Assembly (NCBI GenBank): GCA_025964405.1
Contig: JAOPYW010000126.1
Span: forward strand, 1-13,311
Direction: 5' to 3'
DNA length: 13,311 bases
From: Thermoleophilia bacterium
Lineage (GTDB): Bacteria; Actinomycetota; Thermoleophilia; Gaiellales; SKUG01
How positions within the stretch are numbered: position 1 is the first letter of the stretch; every line of letters starts with the position of its first letter. The position numbers and the translations under genes were made by a program. Positions 1 through 7,098 of the stretch are shown in pieces. Under the pieces are notes generated by a model. The model had not been told where the DNA came from, did not search any database, and saw nothing but the letters and a program-made list of their open reading frames with translations.

Positions 1-959
1 TCTCGCTCAACCGGTTCTGTGCCTCGGGCCTCGAAGCGGTCAACCAGGCGGCGGCGCGGGTGCGCAGCGGCTGGGAGGACCTCGTCGTCGCAGGCGGCGT
101 CGAATCGATGAGCCGCGTGCCGATGGCCAGCGACGGTGGGGCCTGGGCCATGGATCCTGAGACGGCGCTCGACACGTCGTTCGTGCCGCAGGGCATCAGC
201 GCCGACCTCATCGCCACCATCGAGGGCTACGACCGCCAGACCGTCGATGAGTACGCGGTGCTGTCGCAGGAGCGTGCGGCGCGCGCGATCGCCGAGGGGC
301 GCTTCGCGCGATCGATCGTCCCCGTACGCGACGGTGCCGGGCTGACGATCCTCGACCGTGATGAGTTCCCGCGCGCCGGAACCACCGTCGAGAGCCTCGC
401 CGGACTCAACCCGTCGTTCGAGGTCATGGGCGAGATCGGCGGATTCGACGCCGTCGCCCTCCAGGAGTTCGTCGACGTCGAGCGCATCAACCACGTGCAT
501 CACGCCGGTAACAGCTCCGGCATCGTCGACGGCGCGGGGCTCGTGCTCATCGGCAACGAAGCTGCGGGAGCGCGTCACGGACTGACGCCGCGTGCGCGCA
601 TCCTGTCGACGGCCGTCACCGGCACGAACCCGACGATCATGCTGACCGGTCCCGCGCCGGCGTCGCAGAAGGCGCTCGCCAAGGCCGGGCTGACCATCGA
701 CGACATCGACCTGGTCGAGATGAACGAGGCCTTCGCCGCCGTCGTGCTGAAGTTCCTGCGCGACATGGGCGACTACCCGATCGACCGCGTCAACGTCAAC
801 GGGGGCGCCATCGCGCTGGGGCATCCGCTCGGCGCGACCGGAGCGATGATCCTCGGCACGCTGGTCGACGAGCTCGAACGCACGCAGAAGCGCTACGGCC
901 TCGCCACGCTCTGCATCGGAGGCGGCATGGGAGTCGCCACCGTCGTCGAGCGCATCTGA
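1..959 (+). CDS. fadA: Thiolase (acetyl-CoA C-acyltransferase), 5' end missing
   Basis: The frame is open from the left edge, with whole codons from position 3, to TGA at 957-959. About 318 residues are visible. Thiolases are near 400 residues, so roughly the first 80-90 lie outside the window. The nucleophile motif NRFCASGLEAV is present at the start, with the acyl-accepting Cys codon at 18-20, so a start at the first GTG (60) would cut off the active site. Further landmarks are GGVESMSRVPM, NEAFAAV, GHPLG with the catalytic His at 822-824, and CIGGGMG with the second catalytic Cys at 912-914. Family knowledge: it cleaves 3-ketoacyl-CoA with CoA to give acetyl-CoA and a shortened acyl-CoA. 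The fadB-type gene follows after 45 bases, so the two probably form the thiolase and multifunctional subunits of a beta-oxidation complex. Family assignment is secure; chain-length preference is not visible. Confidence 0.95.
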   Translation, partial: SLNRFCASGLEAVNQAAARVRSGWEDLVVAGGVESMSRVPMASDGGAWAMDPETALDTSFVPQGISADLIATIEGYDRQTVDEYAVLSQERAARAIAEGRFARSIVPVRDGAGLTILDRDEFPRAGTTVESLAGLNPSFEVMGEIGGFDAVALQEFVDVERINHVHHAGNSSGIVDGAGLVLIGNEAAGARHGLTPRARILSTAVTGTNPTIMLTGPAPASQKALAKAGLTIDDIDLVEMNEAFAAVVLKFLRDMGDYPIDRVNVNGGAIALGHPLGATGAMILGTLVDELERTQKRYGLATLCIGGGMGVATVVERI

Positions 960-1004
960 CCCTCCGCACCTTCCGCACCTCGCACCTCACAGGAGCACTT
1001 CGCC

Positions 1005-3221
1005 ATGACCACGTCAGTTCCGAGCACCACCGCAGACGCCGTTCGCTACGAGCTGGCCGATGGCATCGTCACGCTGACGATCGATGACCCGAACCAGCGC
1101 GTGAACACCATGAACACGACCTACGTCGAGGCGTTCGAGGCGGCGGTCAACCGGGTCGCGGAGGAGATCGCTGCCGACAAGGAATCCGTGCGCGGCATCA
1201 TCATCGCCTCGGGCAAGAAGACGTTCTTCGCGGGTGGCGACCTGAAGGCGTTCCAGCAGGTGACCCGAGCTGATGCCCCCGCCCTCTTCGCCGAGGTCGA
1301 ACGCGTCAAGGCGACGCTGCGGCGACTCGAGACGATTGGCAAGCCGGTCGTTGCAGCGATCAACGGCACCGCGCTCGGCGGCGGGTTCGAGATCGCGCTG
1401 GCCACCCATCACCGCATCGCTGCCGCGGGTCGATACGAGATCGGCCTCCCCGAAGCGAACCTCGGGCTCCTCCCGGGCGGTGGTGGCATCACCCGCATCG
1501 TGCGCATGTTCGGCATCCAGGAAGCGATCATGAACTTCCTGGTGAAGCAGGGCCCGCAGTTCTCGCCCGACAAGGCGCTCGCGAGGGGACTCGTCGACGA
1601 GGTCGTGCCGGCCGAGGAGCTGCTCCCGGCGGCGCGCGCCTGGATCGAGGAGCATGCCGACGACAGCGCCGCGCGCACCCAGCCGTGGGACCGCTCCGAC
1701 TACCGGCTGCCGGGGGGCACCCCCTCCCAGCCGAAGTTGGCGATGATGCTCCCGGCCTTCCCCGCCAACCTCCGCAAGCAGGTGAAGGGAGCCGACTACC
1801 GCGCGCCCAAGGCCATCCTCGCGACCGCGGTGGAAGGTGCCCAGGTCGACTTCGACACGGCATCGCGCATCGAGTCGCGGCACTTCGTCGAGCTCGCCGT
1901 CGGCCAGCAGTCGAAGAACATGACCAAGGCGTTCTTCTTCGACCTCACGGCGATCAACTCGGGCAACTCGCGACCCGAGGGCGTCGAGAAGCGCAGCTTC
2001 AGCAAGGTCGCCGTGATCGGAGCCGGCATGATGGGCGCAGGCATCGCCTACGTCAGCGCCAAGGCAGGCATCGACGTGGTGCTCAAGGACGTCTCGCTGG
2101 AGGCCGCCGAGAAGGGCAAGGCCCACGCCGAAGCGCTCGTGACCAAGGGCGTGCAGCGCGGCAAGGTCACGAAGGAGAAGGGCGAGGAACTGCTTGCGCG
2201 TATCACCCCGACGGCTGACTACGCCGACCTCGCCGGGGTCGACATCGTCGTCGAGGCGGTGTTCGAGAGTGAGGAACTCAAGAAGTCGGTCTTCGCCGAG
2301 GTGGAGCCCGTCGTGCTGCCGGATGCCTTGCTCGGCTCGAACACGTCGACGCTCCCGATCACGCGGCTGCAGGAGGGCGTGCAGCGCGCGCAGGACTTCA
2401 TCGGCATCCACTTCTTCTCGCCGGTCGACAAGATGCAGTTGGTGGAGATCGTCGTCGGCGAACGGACCAGCGACGAGGCGATCGCGCATGCCCTCGACTA
2501 CGTGCAGCAGATCCGCAAGATCCCGATCGTGGTCAACGACTCCCGGGGCTTCTTCACGAGCCGCGTGATCGGCAAGTACATCAACGAGGGCCTGCGGATG
2601 CTGGCGGAGGGGGTCAACCCGGTCGCGCTCGAGCGCGCCGCCGTGATGGCCGGATTCCCCACGGGAGTGCTGCAGATCAGCGACGAGCTCAACCTCGAAC
2701 TCATGAAGAAGATCGCGCTGGCCACGAAGGCCGCCGTCGAGGCGGAGGGCGGCACCTACGTCGCCGAACCCGCCGACGAGGTCGTGGAGTGGATGCTCGC
2801 GCAGGGCCGGGGCGGCAAGCTCGCCGGCGCGGGCTTCTACGAGTACGACGCAAGCGGCGCGCGTGGAAGCCTCTGGTCCGGCTTGTCGGATCGATTCCCC
2901 GTGGCCGAGGTGCAGCCGAGCGTGCGTGACATCCAGGAGCGCCTCACGTTCTCGATGTCACTCGACACCATCCGCCTGTTCGAGGAGGGCGTGCTCCGCA
3001 CGGTGCCCGACGCCAACATCGGCAGCGTGTTCGGTATCGGCTTCCCGCCCATGCAGGGTGGCGCCATCCAGTACGTCAACGGCTACGAAGCCGCCGACGG
3101 TTCGCTCGGAGTATCGGCCTTCGCACAGCGCGCGAACGATCTCGCGGCGACGTACGGCGATCGCTTCGCCCCTCCGGCATCACTCGTCGAGAAGGCTGCG
3201 GCGGGCACCACGTTCGACTGA
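1005..3221 (+). CDS. fadB: Multifunctional fatty-acid oxidation protein: enoyl-CoA hydratase / 3-hydroxyacyl-CoA dehydrogenase
   Basis: 738 residues, close to FadB/FadJ length. The ATG has AGGAG at 991-995, nine bases upstream. Residues 1-300 form a crotonase domain: FFAGGDL at 74-80, and the two catalytic glutamates as Glu129 (ALGGGFE) and Glu150 (GLPEANLGLLPGGGG). Residues 333-520 form the NAD-binding dehydrogenase domain, with GAGMMG at 339-344 and the catalytic His469-Glu481 pair in HFFSPVDKM and VEIV, separated by the usual 12 residues. The C-terminal helical dehydrogenase domains follow and contain GAGFYEY. By family knowledge it hydrates enoyl-CoA and oxidises 3-hydroxyacyl-CoA, passing 3-ketoacyl-CoA to the thiolase encoded just upstream. 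All key residues are intact. FadB and FadJ subtypes cannot be separated by eye. Confidence 0.95.
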   Translation: MTTSVPSTTADAVRYELADGIVTLTIDDPNQRVNTMNTTYVEAFEAAVNRVAEEIAADKESVRGIIIASGKKTFFAGGDLKAFQQVTRADAPALFAEVERVKATLRRLETIGKPVVAAINGTALGGGFEIALATHHRIAAAGRYEIGLPEANLGLLPGGGGITRIVRMFGIQEAIMNFLVKQGPQFSPDKALARGLVDEVVPAEELLPAARAWIEEHADDSAARTQPWDRSDYRLPGGTPSQPKLAMMLPAFPANLRKQVKGADYRAPKAILATAVEGAQVDFDTASRIESRHFVELAVGQQSKNMTKAFFFDLTAINSGNSRPEGVEKRSFSKVAVIGAGMMGAGIAYVSAKAGIDVVLKDVSLEAAEKGKAHAEALVTKGVQRGKVTKEKGEELLARITPTADYADLAGVDIVVEAVFESEELKKSVFAEVEPVVLPDALLGSNTSTLPITRLQEGVQRAQDFIGIHFFSPVDKMQLVEIVVGERTSDEAIAHALDYVQQIRKIPIVVNDSRGFFTSRVIGKYINEGLRMLAEGVNPVALERAAVMAGFPTGVLQISDELNLELMKKIALATKAAVEAEGGTYVAEPADEVVEWMLAQGRGGKLAGAGFYEYDASGARGSLWSGLSDRFPVAEVQPSVRDIQERLTFSMSLDTIRLFEEGVLRTVPDANIGSVFGIGFPPMQGGAIQYVNGYEAADGSLGVSAFAQRANDLAATYGDRFAPPASLVEKAAAGTTFD

Positions 3222-3255
3222 TCGGGAACCGAGTTCGACCGACGCGCGTCCGACC

Positions 3256-3278
3256 CCCTGCATCCATCCACTGCAGGG
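3256..3278 (+). promoter_or_regulatory. Hairpin overlapping the ribosome-binding site of the DUF4349 gene
   Basis: CCCTGCA (3256-3262) and TGCAGGG (3272-3278) form a perfect 7-bp stem with a 9-base loop. The right arm runs into the Shine-Dalgarno sequence AGGGAGG (3275-3281), six bases before the GTG start at 3288. It could limit ribosome access, or simply mark the end of fadB mRNA, since it lies 34 bases after that stop. No T-run follows it. The stem is seen directly; a regulatory role is inference. Confidence 0.4.
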
Positions 3279-3287
3279 AGGTCCCTC

Positions 3288-4346
3288 GTGTCCACCGTCT
3301 TCGCTCGCTTCTCGCGCCATCGCGTTCTCATGCCACTCGGGCTCGCCGTGTGCGCCGTGCTCCTCCTGATGGGGAGCCTGTCGCTCGGCGACCGCGGCTC
3401 GCGCTCCACCATCGGTGAGCGTGGCACGTCCCGGATCACCACGACCAAGACCCAGACGACCACGCCCGGTCGGTCGGAGCCGATCGGTTCGGACTCCGCG
3501 CCACGCACGGCGGATGGCGCGCTCGGCGGTGGCATCGCCGCACCAGCGACAGACGCCGATCGCACTGCGGGGGCCGTGACACTGAAGTCGGCGGAGGCGT
3601 TCGCCGAGGATTCCGCGTCGATCGCGTCGACCGCCGCCCCGACGACCGGCCTCGCGGCACCCGACCTCGATGCCCACGTGATTCGCACCGCCAGCGTCCA
3701 GCTCCGCGCCGGCAAGGGCGCCTTCGAGGATGCCTGGGGCGGGGCGCAGGCCACCGCAGGAGCGTTCGGTGGCTACGTGACGGCATCGTCCCGGTCGGGC
3801 TCGGGTTCCGACGCGCGATCGGCGACGATCGTGCTGCGCGTGCCGGCCGCACGGTTCGACGCCGCCGTCGCCCGCCTGCGCAAGCTCGACGGCGTCAAGG
3901 TCGAGGGGCTCGACATCTCCAGCCAGGACGCGAGCGAGGAATACGTCGACACCGCGTCCCGCCTCAAGCACGACCGTGCGGTCGAGGCCCGGCTCCTCAG
4001 CCTGCTCGCTGATACGAAAGGGGTCAGCGAGGTGCTCGCCGTGCAAGCGCGCCTCGACCAGGTGCAGGAGCAGATCGAGGTGTCTGCCGGACGCGTGCGC
4101 TACCTCGACCAGATGACGTCGATGTCGACGATCGACGTCACGCTGCGCCAGCAGGGACATGATGCGGCAGACGAGCCGAAGGGCGATTCGATGCTCGCTG
4201 GCGCGTTCCATGACGCCGGCGATCGCCTCCTCGAGCGCGTGTCTGGGTTCATCGTCTGGGTCGGAGGAGCGCTACCTACCCTGCTCGTGCTCGCGTTTGT
4301 CCTGCTCACGGGCCGGTTCCTGTACCGCCGCAACGTAGGTAGGTAA
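3288..4346 (+). CDS. DUF4349 domain-containing membrane protein
   Basis: 352 residues. The GTG start is chosen because AGGGAGG sits at 3275-3281 with six-base spacing. A basic N-terminus precedes a hydrophobic segment at about residues 12-34. A long Ser/Thr/Ala-rich linker (35-128) follows. The DUF4349 domain spans roughly 129-288, with a typical opening (VIRTASVQLRAG), a central EEYVD segment, and a stretch with coiled-coil character around 222-272. A second membrane segment (about 321-345) ends in a basic tail. Family knowledge: these proteins are envelope-anchored and mostly uncharacterised. The likely topology puts the domain outside the cell, held by both ends. Cys22 is not a convincing lipobox cysteine because Val sits at -1 and the hydrophobic run continues past it. 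The gene may be independent of fadB, as 66 bases with a hairpin separate them. Confidence 0.85.
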   Translation: MSTVFARFSRHRVLMPLGLAVCAVLLLMGSLSLGDRGSRSTIGERGTSRITTTKTQTTTPGRSEPIGSDSAPRTADGALGGGIAAPATDADRTAGAVTLKSAEAFAEDSASIASTAAPTTGLAAPDLDAHVIRTASVQLRAGKGAFEDAWGGAQATAGAFGGYVTASSRSGSGSDARSATIVLRVPAARFDAAVARLRKLDGVKVEGLDISSQDASEEYVDTASRLKHDRAVEARLLSLLADTKGVSEVLAVQARLDQVQEQIEVSAGRVRYLDQMTSMSTIDVTLRQQGHDAADEPKGDSMLAGAFHDAGDRLLERVSGFIVWVGGALPTLLVLAFVLLTGRFLYRRNVGR

Positions 4347-4360
4347 AAGGTAGGTAGTTC

Positions 4361-4441
4361 CTCCAGTCCGGTGTGGCGGGATCCCTCGTACCTTGATGGC
4401 AGGCGGTACGGAAGGGTTCCGCCACACCAGACTTCAAGGAG
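4361..4441 (+). promoter_or_regulatory. Structured mRNA leader able to mask the Shine-Dalgarno site of the 99-residue gene
   Basis: A 15-base arm (4365-4379) pairs with 4419-4433 with a single C/A mismatch; the core GGTGTGGCGG / CCGCCACACC is perfect. Inside is a second stem, CGTACC (4387-4392) with GGTACG (4405-4410), plus CCC (4383-4385) with GGG (4414-4416). Immediately outside the main stem, CTCC (4361-4364) can pair with GGAG (4438-4441), the core of the Shine-Dalgarno AAGGAG, across a four-base bulge. The start ATG is at 4448, so a fully folded RNA would hide the ribosome site. It has no T-run, so an intrinsic terminator is unlikely. It could be a thermosensor, a ligand- or protein-bound leader, or a DNA operator. 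It matches no riboswitch class I can name. Pairing is seen; function is inference. Confidence 0.55.
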
Positions 4442-4447
4442 CTCCAC

Positions 4448-4747
4448 ATGGCCACGTTCGTCACTCTCCAGCTGAATGCCACCGACGTCGCTGGCGACTG
4501 GGCCATTCGCTCCGCAGGCACCTCACGCACCGCCACCGGCGAGATGGGGGCCCGCACCCGCCGCGTGAACGCGCGCCGCTCCGACCACGTGGCCGTCTAC
4601 CTGTCGGAGCTGCGTGGCGCCGTCGAGGCCATCAAGGCCGGTGCCCACAGCCCGAACATCGCCGAGAGCCGCACCGAGGGTGGCGTCGTCGGATTCGGCG
4701 CACCGGCCATGTACCACGGCATGCGCTTCTCGATCGGCGTCGCCTGA
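4448..4747 (+). CDS. Uncharacterised small protein, 99 residues
   Basis: I do not recognise this protein. The ATG has a strong AAGGAG at 4436-4441 with six-base spacing, and the frame closes at TGA 4745-4747 just before a hairpin terminator, which supports a real gene. The product is soluble-looking with no signal peptide or membrane segment. It is Ala/Gly/Thr-rich with a basic patch (ARTRRVNARR, residues 35-44), a likely helix (VAVYLSELRGAVEAIKAG, about 48-65) and a glycine-rich end (GGVVGFGAPAMYHGM). An alternating start (TFVTLQLNATDV) suggests a beta strand. It follows the DUF4349 gene by 101 bases, which are filled mostly by the folded leader, so its expression is probably controlled separately. 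No function is proposed. Confidence 0.7.
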   Translation: MATFVTLQLNATDVAGDWAIRSAGTSRTATGEMGARTRRVNARRSDHVAVYLSELRGAVEAIKAGAHSPNIAESRTEGGVVGFGAPAMYHGMRFSIGVA

Positions 4748-4753
4748 TCCGTC

Positions 4754-4781
4754 GGGGGATCGGTTCGCCGACCGCTCCCCC
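4754..4781. terminator. Hairpin terminator between convergent genes
   Basis: GGGGGATCGGT (4754-4764) and ACCGCTCCCCC (4771-4781) pair over 10 of 11 positions with a six-base loop. It starts six bases after the stop of the 99-residue gene and lies 20 bases from the stop of the minus-strand gene ending at 4802, so it could serve both. There is no T-run, which is common for hairpin terminators in high-GC actinobacteria. Confidence 0.65.
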
Positions 4782-4801
4782 ACTGCACGATGGACGACTG
4801 C

Positions 4802-5245
4802 TCAGCCGGCGGTCGTGACGTCGACGAGGTCGTCCTGCCAGACGGTCTCGACCGCCGCAGCGACGCGCGTGATCGCGTCGAGCAGGGCACGATGACGGGT
4901 GAGTGTGGGCAGGTCGCCCCGCACCCGCAGGCGTGACTGCAGGATGCCATCGCCGATCGCCAGCTGCCCGGCGAAGATCGACTTCCACCGAGCGAACGAG
5001 CCGCCCACCACGAACGGGTGTCGCTCCGCCGCCGAGGCCGGGATCAGCTCGATGCCGCGCACGTCGCCCTCGAACACGTCGATGCGGATCGCCGCCGCCT
5101 CGAATCCGTGCTCCGGATCGGCATCGATCGCGAAGACGAGCGGACCGAAGATCCACGTGACCGATTCGGTGCGGACCTGGGCGTCGCCGTGCAGCTGCGT
5201 GGCGAGCGAATCGGCCCATTCCTGGGAGGCGAAGGTGGCAGACAT
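4802..5245 (-). CDS. Small protein, possible SCP2-like sterol/lipid carrier fold
   Basis: 147 residues and no membrane segment. The pattern is an N-terminal helix, then strands around WIFGPLVFAID and AAIRIDVFEGDVRGIELIPA, then a Trp-containing helix (FARWKSIFAGQLAIGDGILQ, 84-103), a strand (SRLRVRGD) and a closing helix. This resembles SCP2 sterol-carrier domains, where a similar W...G/L segment precedes a GxLxVxGD-type strand, but the match is from pattern memory and moderate. It is the last gene of the minus-strand operon: its ATG lies nine bases past the stop of the lipid-kinase gene. No Shine-Dalgarno is present. Instead TAGGAT, made from the kinase stop codon plus three bases, lies exactly six bases before ATG. 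A lipid-binding role would suit the upstream lipid kinase, but that is inference. Confidence 0.75.
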   Translation of the reverse strand: MSATFASQEWADSLATQLHGDAQVRTESVTWIFGPLVFAIDADPEHGFEAAAIRIDVFEGDVRGIELIPASAAERHPFVVGGSFARWKSIFAGQLAIGDGILQSRLRVRGDLPTLTRHRALLDAITRVAAAVETVWQDDLVDVTTAG

Positions 5246-5257
5246 GCCGCGATCCTA
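5246..5257 (-). promoter_or_regulatory. TANNNT-N6-ATG motif (possible leaderless start)
   Basis: On the minus strand TAGGAT (5257-5252) is followed by CGCGGC and then ATG at 5245. A -10 hexamer at this distance would place transcription start on the A of ATG. No good -35 is seen, and the first three bases are also the stop of the upstream gene, so chance is possible. The region also has a GCGATC/GATCGC dyad (5249-5254 and 5267-5272). Confidence 0.35.
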
Positions 5258-6229
5258 CACGCGCGCGATCGCTGCGGGCACGCGCACCTGCAACGCGGCC
5301 GGGATCACCGTGAAGGAGGCCGGCGTCTGTCCGAGTGGCTCCCCGTCGAGCACGACGCCCTCGGGCGCCCGCCCCGACGCCGTATCGATCTCGACGTGGC
5401 GCGTGCGTTCGATGCGCACGGCGCCGTCGTGCACGTGGCCACCCGCGTAGATGCGGGGGAACACGCGCAGGAGGTGGGAGCGGCGGGCCGCCCCGATCAT
5501 GACGAGGTCGAACTGACCGTCGTCGAGCAGCGCGTCGGGCGCGACGAGCATGCCGCCCCCCATGAACCGGTTGTTGCTGACGACGAGGTCGGTGAGGGCG
5601 ATCTCCTCGTCGATGCCCTCCGCAGTGGTGACGTGGGCCCAGCGCTGGTGGTTGCGTGCCAGGCAGGCGAGTGTCGCGACGGTGAACGCACTGCGGCGGC
5701 CGAGTCGCTTGAGGCGTCCGGTCACGCGCGTCACGACGTCATGGGCCATGCCGACGTTCGCGCAGGTCGCGAACCCACGAATCACCCGCGCGTCGGTTCC
5801 CGGCACGGAGTAGCGGGCCACCCCGACGTCGATCGTACGGGTCGCGCCACCGAGCGCCACGGCCACGGCCGCCGGCTCGTCGGTGGGGATGCCGAGCCCC
5901 CGCACGAGGTCACCTCCGGTGCCTTGGTGGACGAGCGCCAGGCGGACGCTGCCGTCGACCATGCCGGAGCCATCCTCGCGAACGAGTCCGGCGACGACTT
6001 CCCCGATCGTGCCGTCGCCGCCGAGCACGACGATGTCACGCACGCCATCGCCTGCCATCGTGCGGGCCAGCTCGATGGCGTGGCTCGCCCGTTCGGTCAG
6101 CGCGACCTCCACGGGACCGCCGCCGACGCCGGTCTCGAGGGCGTGCACGATCCGGTGCCACCGGTCGTTCGTGCGCCCGCCACCGGACGCCGGGTTGACG
6201 ATGACCCCGCGCAGCGGGTGCTCAGGCAG
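5255..6229 (-). CDS. Diacylglycerol-kinase-family lipid kinase (non-canonical start)
   Basis: The catalytic domain begins at once with VIVNPASGGGRTNDRW, a typical DAGK nucleotide-binding opening. It continues with the signature GGDGTIGEVV and then GTGGDLVRGLGIP, in which Gly replaces the usual Asn of GTxND. The C-terminal half has SNNRFMGGGML, APDALLDDGQFDLVMIG and a final beta-rich section ending LDGEPLG, all standard for the YegS/DgkB-like fold. Family knowledge: transfers phosphate from ATP to diacylglycerol or a similar lipid at the membrane. The start is a problem: no ATG, GTG or TTG lies in frame near the domain. The nearest upstream GTG (6373) would add about 48 residues that are only an out-of-frame reading of deoD. 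I place the start at CTG 6229, overlapping the deoD stop; CTG 6214 or 6238 are alternatives. The function call is firm, the start is not. Confidence 0.85.
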   Translation of the reverse strand: MPEHPLRGVIVNPASGGGRTNDRWHRIVHALETGVGGGPVEVALTERASHAIELARTMAGDGVRDIVVLGGDGTIGEVVAGLVREDGSGMVDGSVRLALVHQGTGGDLVRGLGIPTDEPAAVAVALGGATRTIDVGVARYSVPGTDARVIRGFATCANVGMAHDVVTRVTGRLKRLGRRSAFTVATLACLARNHQRWAHVTTAEGIDEEIALTDLVVSNNRFMGGGMLVAPDALLDDGQFDLVMIGAARRSHLLRVFPRIYAGGHVHDGAVRIERTRHVEIDTASGRAPEGVVLDGEPLGQTPASFTVIPAALQVRVPAAIARV

Positions 6230-6977
6230 TCGCCGCAGTGGCTGCGCCGACGCGGTGCAGGCCGGTGCTCTCGTCGATCGCCACTTCGAGTGCGATCTCG
6301 ACCATCTCGTCGACCGCCTGCTTGAGATCGGCGTCGCTGATGCGGATGAACTCGCCGTCGACCACGATGTCACTGACGGTGCACATCGCGGCGGCGCGAA
6401 GTCCGCGCAGGGAGGCGACCGTGAAGAGCACGGCGGCCTCCATCTCGACCGCGAGCGTGCCGCGGTCTGACCAGCGCTGCGCCATGCCCGTGTCGGGCTG
6501 GTAGAAGACGTCGCTCGACACGATGTTGCCGACGCGGATCTGGCGATCGACGTCCTGCGCAGCCTTGACCGCGCTCAGCACGAGGCCGAAGTCGGCGGTC
6601 GGGGAGTGGGGCTCGCCACCGGTGTAGTTGGTTGCGGTGCGATCGGCTGCGGTGGCGCTCGTCGCGATGACAAGCTCACCCATCTTCATGCCGGGCTGGA
6701 GGCCGCCACAGGTGCCCACGCGGATGATCTTCTTGGCGCCGAGCATGTTGAGCTCCTCGAACGCGATCGCCGCGCTCGGGCAGCCCATGCCGGTCGACTG
6801 CACGCTCACGCGCTTGCCCTTGAAGGTGCCCGTGTAGCCGAGCATGCCGCGCTCCTCGTTGACGAGCACGGCGTCGTCGAAGAACGTGTCGGCGATGTAC
6901 TTCGCACGCACCGGGTCGCCGGGAACGAGCACTGCTTCGGCGTAGTCGCCTTCATTGGCGCGGAGGTGGATGGGCAT
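6222..6977 (-). CDS. deoD: DeoD-type purine-nucleoside phosphorylase
   Basis: 251 residues; E. coli DeoD has 239. ATG at 6977 has AAAGGA (6991-6986) eight bases upstream. His4 (reaching the neighbouring subunit's site in DeoD), the phosphate-binding GDPVRAKYIA (20-29), GMGCPSAAIAFEEL, RVGTCGG (86-92), AVEMEAA (176-182) and TVSDI with the catalytic Asp203 are all present. Family knowledge: it splits purine (deoxy)ribonucleosides with phosphate to release base and (deoxy)ribose-1-phosphate in salvage, usually as a cytoplasmic hexamer. Residues after about 240 form a short Ala-rich tail (GAATAATA) whose codons overlap the beginning of the lipid-kinase gene in another frame. It is the first gene of the minus-strand operon. 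Substrate preference within purines cannot be read here. Confidence 0.93.
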   Translation of the reverse strand: MPIHLRANEGDYAEAVLVPGDPVRAKYIADTFFDDAVLVNEERGMLGYTGTFKGKRVSVQSTGMGCPSAAIAFEELNMLGAKKIIRVGTCGGLQPGMKMGELVIATSATAADRTATNYTGGEPHSPTADFGLVLSAVKAAQDVDRQIRVGNIVSSDVFYQPDTGMAQRWSDRGTLAVEMEAAVLFTVASLRGLRAAAMCTVSDIVVDGEFIRISDADLKQAVDEMVEIALEVAIDESTGLHRVGAATAATA

Positions 6978-7098
6978 CGCGGGGGTCCTTTCAGGGGCGT
7001 GAACGTGCGTGCCCAGCCTACAGCCACGTCGACGCAGCTGCAGGCGGGAGCGCGTGGGCGGCCGTTCGTCCCGGTGGGTTCGTGGGTAGCGTCGCTGC
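6978..7098. promoter_or_regulatory. Divergent promoter region between deoD and the PH-domain gene
   Basis: Towards deoD (minus) there is TAGGCT at 7020-7015, a possible -10 that would give a leader of about 31 bases containing the AAAGGA ribosome site; no convincing -35 is seen. Towards the plus-strand gene there is TAGCGT at 7087-7092, six bases before ATG 7099, with TTCGTC (7065-7070) as a weak -35 at 16-base spacing. The plus-strand gene has no Shine-Dalgarno, so it is likely leaderless. Confidence 0.45.

Noticed and set aside
1014..2489. A 491-codon open frame on the minus strand
   Set aside because: It lies wholly inside fadB, whose motifs are complete; the product is Arg/Asp/His/Leu-rich with no motif, as expected for an antisense reading of GC-rich coding DNA.
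3351..3353. Cys22 of the DUF4349 protein as a lipoprotein cysteine
   Set aside because: The preceding residue is Val rather than Gly/Ala/Ser, and the hydrophobic segment continues after it, so a membrane anchor fits better.
5018..6325. A 435-codon plus-strand open frame
   Set aside because: Antisense to the lipid-kinase and SCP2-like genes; composition is typical of an antisense shadow (many Arg, His, Asp) and it has no recognisable domain.
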